From CAISIP01 sp031383745 (lineage in GTDB: Bacteria; Pseudomonadota; Gammaproteobacteria; Burkholderiales; Burkholderiaceae_C): a stretch of 41,148 nt of DNA. This document shows, piece by piece, positions 33,921 through 41,148 of this stretch (positions within the stretch are counted from its first letter, which is position 1; the number at the start of each line of letters is the position of its first letter). The stretch spans positions 1 through 41,148 of the forward strand of contig JANMZX010000145.1 in the NCBI GenBank assembly GCA_031383745.1, given 5' to 3'. The notes under the pieces are model-generated. The model made no database searches and was not told the origin of the DNA. It saw only the letters and a list, made by a program, of their open reading frames with translations. The position numbers and the translations under genes were made by a program.

Positions 33921-34913
33921 ATGAAGGAATTCCTCGACCCTGCCCTGCTGTTCTTCGTGTTCGGAATTGCGGCCGGCGCCGTGCGCTCGAACCTGGAGAT
34001 ACCGCCCCCGATCGCGCGTTTCCTGTCGCTGTACCTGCTGATGGCATTGGGGCTCAAGGGCGGCTTTGCCCTGGCGCAATCCGGCCTCACGCCCGAGGTG
34101 GCGGTCACCCTGAGCAGCGCCGTGGCCCTGGCCGTCGTTGTTCCGGCGCTCGGCTACCTCGTGCTGCGCCGCGTTCTCAACGGGTTCGACGCGGCGGCCG
34201 TATCGGCTACCTACGGATCGGTCAGCGCGGTCACCTTCATCACGGCGGTGCAATTCCTGGATACGCACCAGATCCCGTACGGCGGTCACATGGCAGCCGC
34301 GATGGCGCTGATGGAGTCGCCGGCGATCATCATGGCGGTGCTGCTGGCGAACAGCGTGCGCAACCGGCAGGCGGCACCGGGCCCGGGTGCACCGCACGTG
34401 TCCCTGCCAGCCCCGAGCACAATGCCGCTGCGCCGCGTGATGCACGAGGCGCTCACGGACGGCTCGCAACTGCTGCTGCTCGGTGCCATGGTTGTTGGCA
34501 TCCTCAGCGCCGACGCCGGACAGGCGGCGATGAAGCCGTTCACGGGCGACCTGTTCAAGGGCATGCTGGCGTTCTTCCTGCTCGACATGGGCCTGCTGGC
34601 GGCGCGCAACATGGGGCAGTTGCGTGGCACCTCCACCTGGCTGCTGGCGTATGCGGTCGTCGGGCCGCTGGTGCATGCCACGATGGCACTGCTGCTGGCG
34701 CGGGCCACCGGCATGTCGCCGGGCAATGGCGCCCTGTTGATGGTGCTGGCGGCGAGCGCGTCCTACATTGCGGTGCCGGCCGTCGTGCGCCACGCAATAC
34801 CCGAGGCAAAACCATCCCTGTACTTCGGCCTGTCGCTGGGCCTGACCTTCCCGCTCAACATCCTGGCGGGAATTCCCCTGTACGTGTCCACTGCCCGCTG
34901 GGCGCTGGGGTGA
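33921..34913 (+). CDS. SbtA-family sodium-dependent bicarbonate permease
   Basis: A 330-residue, ten-helix permease of the SbtA (DUF897) family: DPALLFFVFGIAAGAVRSNLEIPPPIARFLSLYLLMALGLKGG at the N-terminus, SATYGSVSAVTFITAVQFL in the first unwound-helix region, MALMESPAIIMAVLLA, and the second inverted repeat with LFKGMLAFFLLDMGLLAARN and ASASYIAVPAVVRHAIPEA. In cyanobacteria SbtA imports HCO3- with Na+. The regulatory partner SbtB (a PII-like protein) is not in the window. The gene ends 18 bp before the convergent rng stop, without a visible terminator. Confidence 0.87.
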   Translation: MKEFLDPALLFFVFGIAAGAVRSNLEIPPPIARFLSLYLLMALGLKGGFALAQSGLTPEVAVTLSSAVALAVVVPALGYLVLRRVLNGFDAAAVSATYGSVSAVTFITAVQFLDTHQIPYGGHMAAAMALMESPAIIMAVLLANSVRNRQAAPGPGAPHVSLPAPSTMPLRRVMHEALTDGSQLLLLGAMVVGILSADAGQAAMKPFTGDLFKGMLAFFLLDMGLLAARNMGQLRGTSTWLLAYAVVGPLVHATMALLLARATGMSPGNGALLMVLAASASYIAVPAVVRHAIPEAKPSLYFGLSLGLTFPLNILAGIPLYVSTARWALG

Positions 34914-34931
34914 GACCGCCGCGGCAGGCGT

Positions 34932-36407
34932 CTACAACAGGATGATGTCGTACTGCTCCTGCCCCATCGCCGCCTCGCTCTGCAGCGACACCGACTTGCC
35001 AATGAACTCGCTCAGGCCCGCCAGGTGCTGGCTCTCCTCGTCCAGGAACAGCTCGATCACCTTGGGCGAGGCCACCACCCGGAACTCGCGCGGATTGAAC
35101 TGGCGCGCCTCGCGCAGGATCTCGCGCAGGATGTCGTAGGCCACGCTGCGCGCGGTCTTGACGCTGCCCTTGCCCTGGCAAGCGGCGCAGGGTTCGCACA
35201 ACATGTGCGCCAGCGACTCTCGGGTGCGCTTGCGCGTCATCTCCACCAGGCCGAGCTGCGAGAAACCGCCGGCCGAGGTCTTCACCCGGTCGCGCGACAG
35301 CTGTTTGCGGAACTCGGCCAGCACCGCCTCGCGGTGGTCCTCGCGCACCATGTCGATGAAATCGGCGATGATGATGCCGCCCAGGTTGCGCAGGCGCAGC
35401 TGGCGGGCGATGGCCTGGGCCGCCTCGAGGTTGGTCTTGAAGATGGTGTCGTCGAAATTGCGCGCGCCGACGAACCCACCGGTGTTCACATCGAAGGTGG
35501 TCAGTGCCTCGGTCTGGTCCACCACCAGGTAGCCGCCCGATTTCAGGTCCACGCGGCGGCCCAGCGCCCTCGCCACTTCCTCGTCGATGCCATACAGGTC
35601 GAAGATCGGGCGCTCGCCCTTGTAGTGCTGCAGCTTGTCGGTGGCCGAGGGCGTGAATTCGCGCCCGAATGCCAGCAGGTTCTCGAACTGCTCGCGCGAG
35701 TCGACCCGGATCGATTGCGTGGACTCCCCGGCCAGGTCGCGCAGCACGCGCTGCAGCAGGTTCAGGTCCTGGTGCAGCAGCGACATCGGCGGCAGCCGGG
35801 TGCCGGCGTCCCGGATCCGCGCCCACGCCTTGCGCAGGTAGGCAATGTCCTCGGACAACTCGGCGTCGGACGCGTCCTCGCCGGTGGTGCGCAGGATGAA
35901 CCCCCCGCCCTCGGGCTGGGTCAGCACCTGCAGCCGGGCGCGCAACTCGTCGCGCTGGCCGGAGGAAATCTTCTGCGACACACCCACATGGTCATCCTGC
36001 GGCAGGAACACCAGCAGCCGGCCGGCGATGCTGATCTGGGTCGACAGGCGTGCGCCCTTGGTGCCGATCGGGTCCTTGATGACCTGCACCGTCAAGGCCT
36101 GCCCCTCGAACACCTGTTTTTCGATCGGCACTACCGGCTGGCTGGCGCGCACTGCGCCGGGCGCCTCGCCATCGGGTTGCCGGTGCCATACGTCAGCCAC
36201 GTGCAGGAACGCCGCGCGCTCCAGCCCGATGTCGATGAACGCCGACTGCATACCGGGCAATACCCGGACCACCTTGCCCAGGTAGACGTTGCCGACCAGC
36301 CCGCGCTCCAGCGTGCGCTCCACATGGAGCTCCTGCACCGCGCCGTTCTGCACCACGGCCACGCGGGTTTCCTGCGGTGACCAGTTGATAAGTATGTCTT
36401 CTTGCAT
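34932..36407 (-). CDS. rng: Ribonuclease G
   Basis: A 491-residue endoribonuclease of the RNase E/G family (E. coli RNase G, 489), acting in 16S rRNA 5' maturation and mRNA decay. It starts MQEDILINWSPQETRVAVVQNG. An S1 domain at about residues 38-125 (GNVYLGKVVRVLPGMQSAFIDIGLERAAFLHV) precedes the catalytic domain, with metal-binding Asp306 (TFDVNTGGFVG) and Asp349 (IIIADFIDM), spaced as in RNase E. The zinc-link CEPCAACQGKG follows. It lacks the long RNase E C-terminal scaffold, so rng rather than rne. It is the last gene of the operon, 25 bp after maf. Confidence 0.95.
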   Translation of the reverse strand: MQEDILINWSPQETRVAVVQNGAVQELHVERTLERGLVGNVYLGKVVRVLPGMQSAFIDIGLERAAFLHVADVWHRQPDGEAPGAVRASQPVVPIEKQVFEGQALTVQVIKDPIGTKGARLSTQISIAGRLLVFLPQDDHVGVSQKISSGQRDELRARLQVLTQPEGGGFILRTTGEDASDAELSEDIAYLRKAWARIRDAGTRLPPMSLLHQDLNLLQRVLRDLAGESTQSIRVDSREQFENLLAFGREFTPSATDKLQHYKGERPIFDLYGIDEEVARALGRRVDLKSGGYLVVDQTEALTTFDVNTGGFVGARNFDDTIFKTNLEAAQAIARQLRLRNLGGIIIADFIDMVREDHREAVLAEFRKQLSRDRVKTSAGGFSQLGLVEMTRKRTRESLAHMLCEPCAACQGKGSVKTARSVAYDILREILREARQFNPREFRVVASPKVIELFLDEESQHLAGLSEFIGKSVSLQSEAAMGQEQYDIILL

Positions 36408-36432
36408 GGGGTCCAGCGATCGGTGATGGGTC

Positions 36433-37119
36433 TCAGATCTCGAATCCGCAGCCGCGCAGCAGTTCGGCGGTTTCGAACAAGGGCAGGCCCATGATGCCAG
36501 AGTAGCTGCCCGACACGCGCGTGATGAATGCCGCAGCCCGCCCCTGCACCGCATACCCACCGGCCTTGCCCATGGGTTCTCCGGACGCCACATACTGCGC
36601 AATCTGCCGCTGGCCCAGCGGCGCGAAAGTGACCCGCGACACGCTCACCCATGCGCCGCGTGCCCTGCCCCGCGCGAGCGCCAGCGCCGTCAGCACGCGG
36701 TGGGTTCGGCCGGACAGGGACTGCAGCATCGCGCCGGCGTCGGCCGCATCGATTGGCTTGCCCAGGATGCGCCGGCCGATGGCGACGGTGGTGTCCGCAC
36801 ACAGGATCGGCGCGTCCGGCAGCCCCCGGCGGCGCCGGCGGCGCACCGCCGCGTCAAGCTTGAGCGCGGTCACCCGCGCTACATACGACGCCGGCGCCTC
36901 GCCCGGCAAGACGGCCTCGAGCGCCTCGGCATCTTCGGCTGCATCCGGCAGCAGCAGCTCGTGGCGTACACCGAGCTGATCGAGCAGCTGGCTGCGGCGA
37001 GGACTCTGCGACGCCAGATAGACGAACGTGACGGACGACGCCGGCCGGGCACCAACGGGTCCATCTGCGCCTTTCGGGATGCGGTGCGTTGGCACTCCAG
37101 GCGGCGGTGCAGGGTTCAT
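36433..37119 (-). CDS. Maf-family nucleoside triphosphate pyrophosphatase
   Basis: A 228-residue Maf/HAM1-fold house-cleaning enzyme that hydrolyses non-canonical NTPs or dTTP/UTP. The signature VYLASQSPRRSQLLDQLG near residue 33, CADTTVAIGRRILGKP, LSGRTHRVLTALAL, and EPMGKAGGYAVQGRAAAFITRVSGSYSGIMGLPL fit the YhdE-type subgroup. About 30 Pro/Gly-rich residues precede the core, but the ATG overlaps the rlmH stop (ATGA), which supports this start. A run of six Arg in the middle is unusual. Confidence 0.88.
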   Translation of the reverse strand: MNPAPPPGVPTHRIPKGADGPVGARPASSVTFVYLASQSPRRSQLLDQLGVRHELLLPDAAEDAEALEAVLPGEAPASYVARVTALKLDAAVRRRRRRGLPDAPILCADTTVAIGRRILGKPIDAADAGAMLQSLSGRTHRVLTALALARGRARGAWVSVSRVTFAPLGQRQIAQYVASGEPMGKAGGYAVQGRAAAFITRVSGSYSGIMGLPLFETAELLRGCGFEI

Positions 37120-37583
37120 TCGCGGTGGTAGGGGTGGTTGGCGTTGATCGACCAGGCGCGGTAGAGCTGCTCGACCAGCAGCACCCGCACCATGGCGTGC
37201 GGCAGGGTCATGTCGGACAGGCGGATGCGCTCGTGCGCGGCGCGCTTGAATTCGGCGTCCAGTCCGTCCGGGCCACCGATCACCAGAGCCACATCGTCGC
37301 CACCCAACTGCCATTGGGTCAGGCGCTGCGCCAGGGCGACGGTGGTGAGCGCGCTGCCGTGCTCGTCGAGGGCCACGACCCGGCAGCCCGGCGCGATGGC
37401 GCTGCGGATGCGTTCGCGCTCGGCGCCGAGCAGCGTGGCGAGGGCCTTGGAGCCGCGCGCCTCGGTCTTGACGGCCTTGAGTTCCACCCGCAGCTCGGGC
37501 GGGAATCGCTTGGCGTATTCGTCCCACGCCGCCTGGGCCCAGGCCGGCACTCGCTGGCCGACCGCCACCACGACCAGCTTCAC
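37116..37583 (-). CDS. rlmH: 23S rRNA (pseudouridine1915-N3)-methyltransferase RlmH
   Basis: A 155-residue SPOUT-class methyltransferase, the same length as E. coli RlmH, modifying helix 69 of 23S rRNA. Hallmarks are KLVVVAVGQRVPAW at the start, VALDEHGSALTTVALAQRL, VALVIGGPDGLDAEF and the knot end LSDMTLPHAMVRVLLVEQLYRAWSINANHPYHRE. The start is GTG, 10 bp after the rsfS stop. The pairing rsfS-rlmH is conserved widely. Confidence 0.96.
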   Translation of the reverse strand: MKLVVVAVGQRVPAWAQAAWDEYAKRFPPELRVELKAVKTEARGSKALATLLGAERERIRSAIAPGCRVVALDEHGSALTTVALAQRLTQWQLGGDDVALVIGGPDGLDAEFKRAAHERIRLSDMTLPHAMVRVLLVEQLYRAWSINANHPYHRE

Positions 37584-37593
37584 GGTCGCAGCG

Positions 37594-38301
37594 TCAGGCC
37601 TTGGGAGCGCGCGGCTTGCGGGCCGGTGCCTTGGCGGGAGCGGGACGCGCCGGTGTGCGGGCCCGGGTGGTGGCAGTTCTGGCAGTCGCCGCGGGCGCGG
37701 CAACTGGCTTTGCGGCGACCGGCCTCACCGCGGCTGGCTTGGCGGCTACCGGCTTGGCAGCGACCGGCTTGGCCGTAGCGCGGGACTTTTGTGGCCGAGC
37801 GATCGGCTCGGGTGCCAGCTCCGGCATCAAGGGCCGCGCGGCGGGTTTCCGGGGTGCCGGCTTCTTGCCGGCGGTCTTCCTGGCCGGGGTCTTTGCAGGC
37901 GCCTTGGCAGGCAACTTGACCGCCGGCTTGGCAGCGCCGAACTTCATCCGCACCGGCTTCTCGCCCCACAGCTCCTCCAGGTGGTAGTAGGTACGGAAGT
38001 TGGGCTGCATGATGTGCACCACCACCTGCGCGCAGTCGACGATGATCCATTCGCCGTTGGCCTCGCCCTCGATGCGCGGCTTGGCGAAGCCGGCATCGCG
38101 CACCGCATCACGCACGCTGGCGGCGAGCGCCTTGGTCTGCCGGTTGGAGGTGCCTGAGGCAACGATCACACGCTCGAAAAGGGGCGACAGGTGCTCGGTG
38201 TCAAAAACCTGGATGTCCTGGGCCTTGACATCCTCCAGCCCATCGACGATGGCGCGCTGGAGTTTCTGGGTGTCTTTTTTGGCGGTGGTGTCAGTAGTCA
38301 T
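37594..38301 (-). CDS. rsfS: Ribosomal silencing factor RsfS with long basic C-terminal tail
   Basis: A 235-residue protein. Residues 8-120 are a normal RsfS domain (LQRAIVDGLEDVKAQDIQVFDT, VIVASGTSNRQTKALAASVRDAV, IEGEANGEWIIVDCAQVVVHIMQPNFRTYYHLEELW); RsfS binds uL14 and blocks subunit joining in starvation. The remaining 115 residues are almost entirely Lys, Ala, Pro, Arg and Val, with KPVAA-type repeats, as in histone-H1-like tails. The ATG at 38301 overlaps the nadD stop (TGATG); an adjacent upstream TTG is less likely. Confidence 0.93.
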   Translation of the reverse strand: MTTDTTAKKDTQKLQRAIVDGLEDVKAQDIQVFDTEHLSPLFERVIVASGTSNRQTKALAASVRDAVRDAGFAKPRIEGEANGEWIIVDCAQVVVHIMQPNFRTYYHLEELWGEKPVRMKFGAAKPAVKLPAKAPAKTPARKTAGKKPAPRKPAARPLMPELAPEPIARPQKSRATAKPVAAKPVAAKPAAVRPVAAKPVAAPAATARTATTRARTPARPAPAKAPARKPRAPKA

Positions 38302-38894
38302 CAAGCAGAGAGGTAGAGATGGTGATCAGCAATATAACGCGCAACCGCGTCACTCACCAGAGGAACAACGCCGTGCCCACGGGCAATACGCTGGCGGATA
38401 TCGGTCGCGCTGACTGGCAAATTCGGGAAATTCAGCTGCCGGCAACGCTGCCCAAGGCCCATAAGGGGGAGCAATGCGCGCGTGGCGCCCGTCGGATCTG
38501 GGCGTGCAGCTACGCAAATTATAGCTAGGCGGGCAACCTCCTGCCATTCGTGCCAGCTCGGCAGTGCCGCGGCCTGGTCCTGCCCGATGACCAGGTAGAT
38601 CTCGGCATCGGCATCCGCCGCCTGCAGTTCGCGCAGGGTGTCGATGGTGAAGCTCGGTCCGCTGCGCAGCGTCTCGCGCGCATCGACCACCACCCGGGGC
38701 AGGTCGGCAAATGCCAGTCGCGCCATGGCCAGCCGGTCGTGGGCGGGCGACAGCGCCCGCTGCTTGTGCCACGCCTGCCCGGTCGGGATGACGCGCAACT
38801 GGTCGAGCTGCAACTGGTCGAGCGCGGCCTCCACCAGGGCCCGATGGGCCGCATGGGGCGGATCGAACGCCCCGCCAAACACACCCAGGCGCAT
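38301..38894 (-). CDS. nadD: Nicotinate-nucleotide adenylyltransferase NadD
   Basis: A 197-residue nucleotidyltransferase making deamido-NAD from nicotinate mononucleotide and ATP. The nucleotide loop GVFGGAFDPPHAAH (HAAH as the HxGH-type motif), RVIPTGQAWHK, LVIGQDQAAALPSWHEW and the C-terminal VSATDIRQRIARGHGVVPLV, corresponding to the ISSTxIR motif, are all present. The start lies 20 bp after hemF. Replacement of the Gly in HxGH by Ala is notable, but the rest of the site is intact. Confidence 0.95.
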   Translation of the reverse strand: MRLGVFGGAFDPPHAAHRALVEAALDQLQLDQLRVIPTGQAWHKQRALSPAHDRLAMARLAFADLPRVVVDARETLRSGPSFTIDTLRELQAADADAEIYLVIGQDQAAALPSWHEWQEVARLAIICVAARPDPTGATRALLPLMGLGQRCRQLNFPNLPVSATDIRQRIARGHGVVPLVSDAVARYIADHHLYLSA

Positions 38895-38914
38895 CGGGCG
38901 GCCGGCGCCTGCAC

Positions 38915-39853
38915 TCAAACCCAGTCCTTGCGTACCAGGAATTGGCGGTACAGGGCCTCCTCGGGCGATCCCGGCTCGGGCTGGTGCTGGTAGGACCAGC
39001 TGGCCAGGGGAGGCATCGACAGCAGGATCGACTCGGTGCGTCCGCCGGACTGCAGTCCGAAGTGGGTGCCACGGTCCCAGACCAGGTTGAACTCGACATA
39101 CCGGCCGCGCCGGTAGAGCTGGAAGTCGCGCTCGCGTTGCCCGTAGGCCAGCGTCCTGCGCCGCTCGACGATCGGCAGGTAGGCACCCAGGAATGCATCG
39201 CCGACCGAACGCAGCATCGCAAAGCTGCCGGCGAATCCCAGCTCTGAAAAATCGTCGAAGAAGATGCCCCCGATGCCACGCTGTTCGGAGCGGTGCTTGA
39301 GAAAGAAATACTCGTCGCACCAGCTCTTGAAGCGCGGATGCAGCCCCGGGCCGAAAGGGTCCAGCGCCGCCTTGCAGCTGGCGTGGAAGTGCACCGCATC
39401 ATCTTCGAAGCCGTAATACGGTGTGAGGTCCATGCCGCCGCTGAACCAGCAGACCTCGCGGCCGTCGGCGCCGGTGGCAGCGAGCATGCGCACGTTCATG
39501 TGCACCGTGGGCACCATCGGGTTGCGCGGATGGAATACCAGCGACACGCCCATCGCCTCGAACGGCGCTCCCGCCAGCTCGGGCCGGTGCTGCGTGGCCG
39601 ATGGTGGTAGCCGTGGCCCGCGCACATGCGAAAACCCGCAACCCGCCCGCTCGAACACCGCACCACCCTCCAGGATCAGTGTGGTGCCACGGCCCTGCAG
39701 GGTTTCACCGGGCGCTTTTTCCCAGTCGTCGCGCAGGAACTCCGCGCCGTCCATGGCGGCAATCGCGGCCGTGATGCGCGCCTGCAGCCCCGTCAGGTAG
39801 GCCCTGACCTCCTCCACCTGTGGTTTGCCAACCGCTGTCGAGTCGATGTCCAT
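38915..39853 (-). CDS. hemF: Oxygen-dependent coproporphyrinogen III oxidase HemF
   Basis: A 312-residue aerobic haem-biosynthesis enzyme, converting coproporphyrinogen III to protoporphyrinogen IX. Diagnostic stretches are VFERAGCGFSHVRG, VSLVFHPRNPMVPTVHMNVRML, WFSGGMDLTPYYGFEDDAVHFH, RGIGGIFFDDF, and GRYVEFNLVWDRGTHFGLQSGGRTESILLSMPP. The length is normal. It follows purD by 31 bp. Confidence 0.96.
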   Translation of the reverse strand: MDIDSTAVGKPQVEEVRAYLTGLQARITAAIAAMDGAEFLRDDWEKAPGETLQGRGTTLILEGGAVFERAGCGFSHVRGPRLPPSATQHRPELAGAPFEAMGVSLVFHPRNPMVPTVHMNVRMLAATGADGREVCWFSGGMDLTPYYGFEDDAVHFHASCKAALDPFGPGLHPRFKSWCDEYFFLKHRSEQRGIGGIFFDDFSELGFAGSFAMLRSVGDAFLGAYLPIVERRRTLAYGQRERDFQLYRRGRYVEFNLVWDRGTHFGLQSGGRTESILLSMPPLASWSYQHQPEPGSPEEALYRQFLVRKDWV

Positions 39854-39884
39854 GGGGTGATGCACCTGGTTGCCGATACGCTGG

Positions 39885-41148
39885 TCAGTGCCCGAGAGCA
39901 CGGTGGCCGATGTCCTGGCGGTACTGCCGGCCGTCGAACTGCACCGAACGCACGATGTCGTAGGCACGCTGCTGCGACTGGCGCACGTTGTCCGCCAGCA
40001 CGGTGACGCACAACACCCGCCCACCGGACGTGACCACGCTGTCCCCCTGGCGCGCCGTGGCGGCATGGAACACCACCGCATCGGGCGCTTCGGCCGGCAA
40101 GCCACGAATCACATCGCCACTGCGCGGGGTGCCGGGATAGCCGTGTGCGGCGAGGACCACGCCCAGTGCAGTACGGCGGTCCCACTGCAGTTCCATCGTG
40201 TCCAGGCCACCGGTCGCGGCGGGCTCGGTGGCGGCCCACAACACCTCGAGCAGGTCGCTCTTGAGACGCATCAGCAAGGGCTGGGTCTCCGGATCGCCGA
40301 GCCGGCAGTTGAACTCCAGCGTCTTGACCTGGCCGGTGCGGCTCACCATCAGGCCGGCATAGAGAAAGCCGGTGAATTCGATGCCGTCCTTTTCCATGCC
40401 GCGCAAGGTCGGCAGGATGATTTCGCGCATCGCACGGGCATGGATGGTCGGGGTCACCACCGGCGCCGGGGAATAGGCACCCATGCCGCCGGTGTTGGGG
40501 CCACGGTCACCGTCGAGCAGGCGTTTGTGGTCCTGGCTCGTGGCCAGGGCCAGCGCGTTCTTGCCGTCGCAGACAACGATGAAGCTGGCCTCCTCGCCCT
40601 CCAGGAATTCCTCGATCACGACCCGCGACCCGCCACCCGCATCGGCATCGGCCGGCAGCATCTGGTCGATGGCGGCATGGGCCTCGTCCAGCGTCATGGC
40701 CACGACCACACCCTTGCCGGCGGCCAGTCCGTCGGCCTTGACCACGATCGGCGCGCCATGGGCGGCCACGTGGGCATGGGCGGCGACCCGGTCGGTGAAC
40801 GTGCCGTGCGTGGCCGTGGGGATGCCGTGGCGCACCATGAATGCCTTGGAAAATGCCTTGGAGCTCTCCAGCTGCGCAGCAGCCCGGGTCGGTCCGAACA
40901 CGCGCAGTCCATGGGCACGGAAATCATCCACCAGGCCTCCGGCCAGCGGCCCTTCGGGACCGACCACGGTCAGGCCGATCTTTTCCTGCAGGGCCCAGTC
41001 GCGCAAGGCCTGGATGTCGGTGATCGCCAGGTTGCACATGCCCTCGGCCTTGGCCGTACCGCCATTGCCCGGCGCGACGAACACCATGTCGACCTTGGGC
41101 GATTGCGCCAGCTTCCAGGCAATGGCGTGTTCACGGCCGCCGCCACCC
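39885..41148 (-). CDS. purD: Phosphoribosylamine-glycine ligase PurD (5' end cut by window edge)
   Basis: An ATP-grasp enzyme of de novo purine synthesis (GAR synthetase). The frame remains open to the window edge with GGGREHAIAWKLAQ, so only about the first seven residues are missing. Other marks are VVGPEGPLAGGLVDDF, APIVVKADGLAAGKGVVVA, EEFLEGEEASFIVVCDG, DHKRLLDGDRGPNTGGMGAYSPAP, EFTGFLYAGLMV and EFNCRLGDPETQ. It is the first visible gene of the seven-gene minus-strand operon. Confidence 0.96.
   Translation of the reverse strand, partial: GGGGREHAIAWKLAQSPKVDMVFVAPGNGGTAKAEGMCNLAITDIQALRDWALQEKIGLTVVGPEGPLAGGLVDDFRAHGLRVFGPTRAAAQLESSKAFSKAFMVRHGIPTATHGTFTDRVAAHAHVAAHGAPIVVKADGLAAGKGVVVAMTLDEAHAAIDQMLPADADAGGGSRVVIEEFLEGEEASFIVVCDGKNALALATSQDHKRLLDGDRGPNTGGMGAYSPAPVVTPTIHARAMREIILPTLRGMEKDGIEFTGFLYAGLMVSRTGQVKTLEFNCRLGDPETQPLLMRLKSDLLEVLWAATEPAATGGLDTMELQWDRRTALGVVLAAHGYPGTPRSGDVIRGLPAEAPDAVVFHAATARQGDSVVTSGGRVLCVTVLADNVRQSQQRAYDIVRSVQFDGRQYRQDIGHRALGH

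Noticed and set aside
33921..34913. SbtA-type permease considered as part of a carbon-concentrating/autotrophy locus
   Set aside because: No RuBisCO, carboxysome, carbonic anhydrase or SbtB gene is present in the window.

Overview
The window looks like chromosomal DNA of a GC-rich betaproteobacterium, most likely a Burkholderiales member close to Comamonadaceae/Sphaerotilaceae. The evidence is the gene content and order (dapC-dapD-pilU-dapE-prmB; purD-hemF-nadD-rsfS-rlmH-maf-rng), frequent GTG starts, and tightly overlapping ATGA/TGATG gene junctions. There is no rRNA, no CRISPR array and no recognisable transposase. I could run no database search, so all family calls rest on recognised motifs, length and context.

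Layout, left to right. (1) 1-9374, minus strand: a two-gene surface module, a 2889-residue filamentous-haemagglutinin-like TpsA exoprotein followed 14 bp later by a secreted FecR-domain protein cut by the left edge. (2) 9617-16994, plus strand: dapC, dapD, pilU, dapE, prmB and yheS, largely translationally coupled. They supply the succinylase branch of lysine/diaminopimelate synthesis, a twitching-motility ATPase, a protein/release-factor methyltransferase and an ABC-F ribosome factor. (3) 17034-20804, plus strand: a two-TM potassium channel with RCK domains, a solitary divergent flagellin with a sigma-28-like -10 element, a small 2Fe-2S ferredoxin and a SAM methyltransferase. (4) 20805-23622: a cluster of DnaA-box-like sites, an SDR-fold protein lacking the Tyr/Lys catalytic pair (minus), a divergent Tet-like MFS pump behind a near-consensus sigma-70 promoter, and a 47-residue DUF3096-type membrane protein (minus).

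(5) 23623-27934, minus strand: tolB-pal-cpoB-tcdA and two tRNA-Lys genes (anticodons UUU and CUU). About 490 bp without a convincing gene follows; it carries a second copy of the tRNA 3' end. (6) 28148-30879, plus: an MsbA-type lipid flippase overlapping a CDF metal-efflux gene. (7) 30917-34913: an NhaR-type LysR regulator (minus), divergent from an operon encoding a short HPF/RaiA-like protein, a TerB-like protein, a 51-residue two-helix membrane protein, TerC and an SbtA-type sodium/bicarbonate permease. Two exact 10-bp repeats 32 bp apart lie in the shared promoter region. (8) 34932-41148, minus: the operon purD (cut by the right edge)-hemF-nadD-rsfS-rlmH-maf-rng, covering purine, haem and NAD synthesis, ribosome silencing and maturation, nucleotide sanitation and RNase G.

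Most of the window is conserved housekeeping sequence. The parts most likely to hold undescribed biology are the NhaR/HPF/TerB/TM/TerC/SbtA locus, the TpsA-FecR pair with its strict 28/37-residue alternating repeats and cysteine pairs, the lone flagellin-ferredoxin pair, and the SDR with an altered active site.
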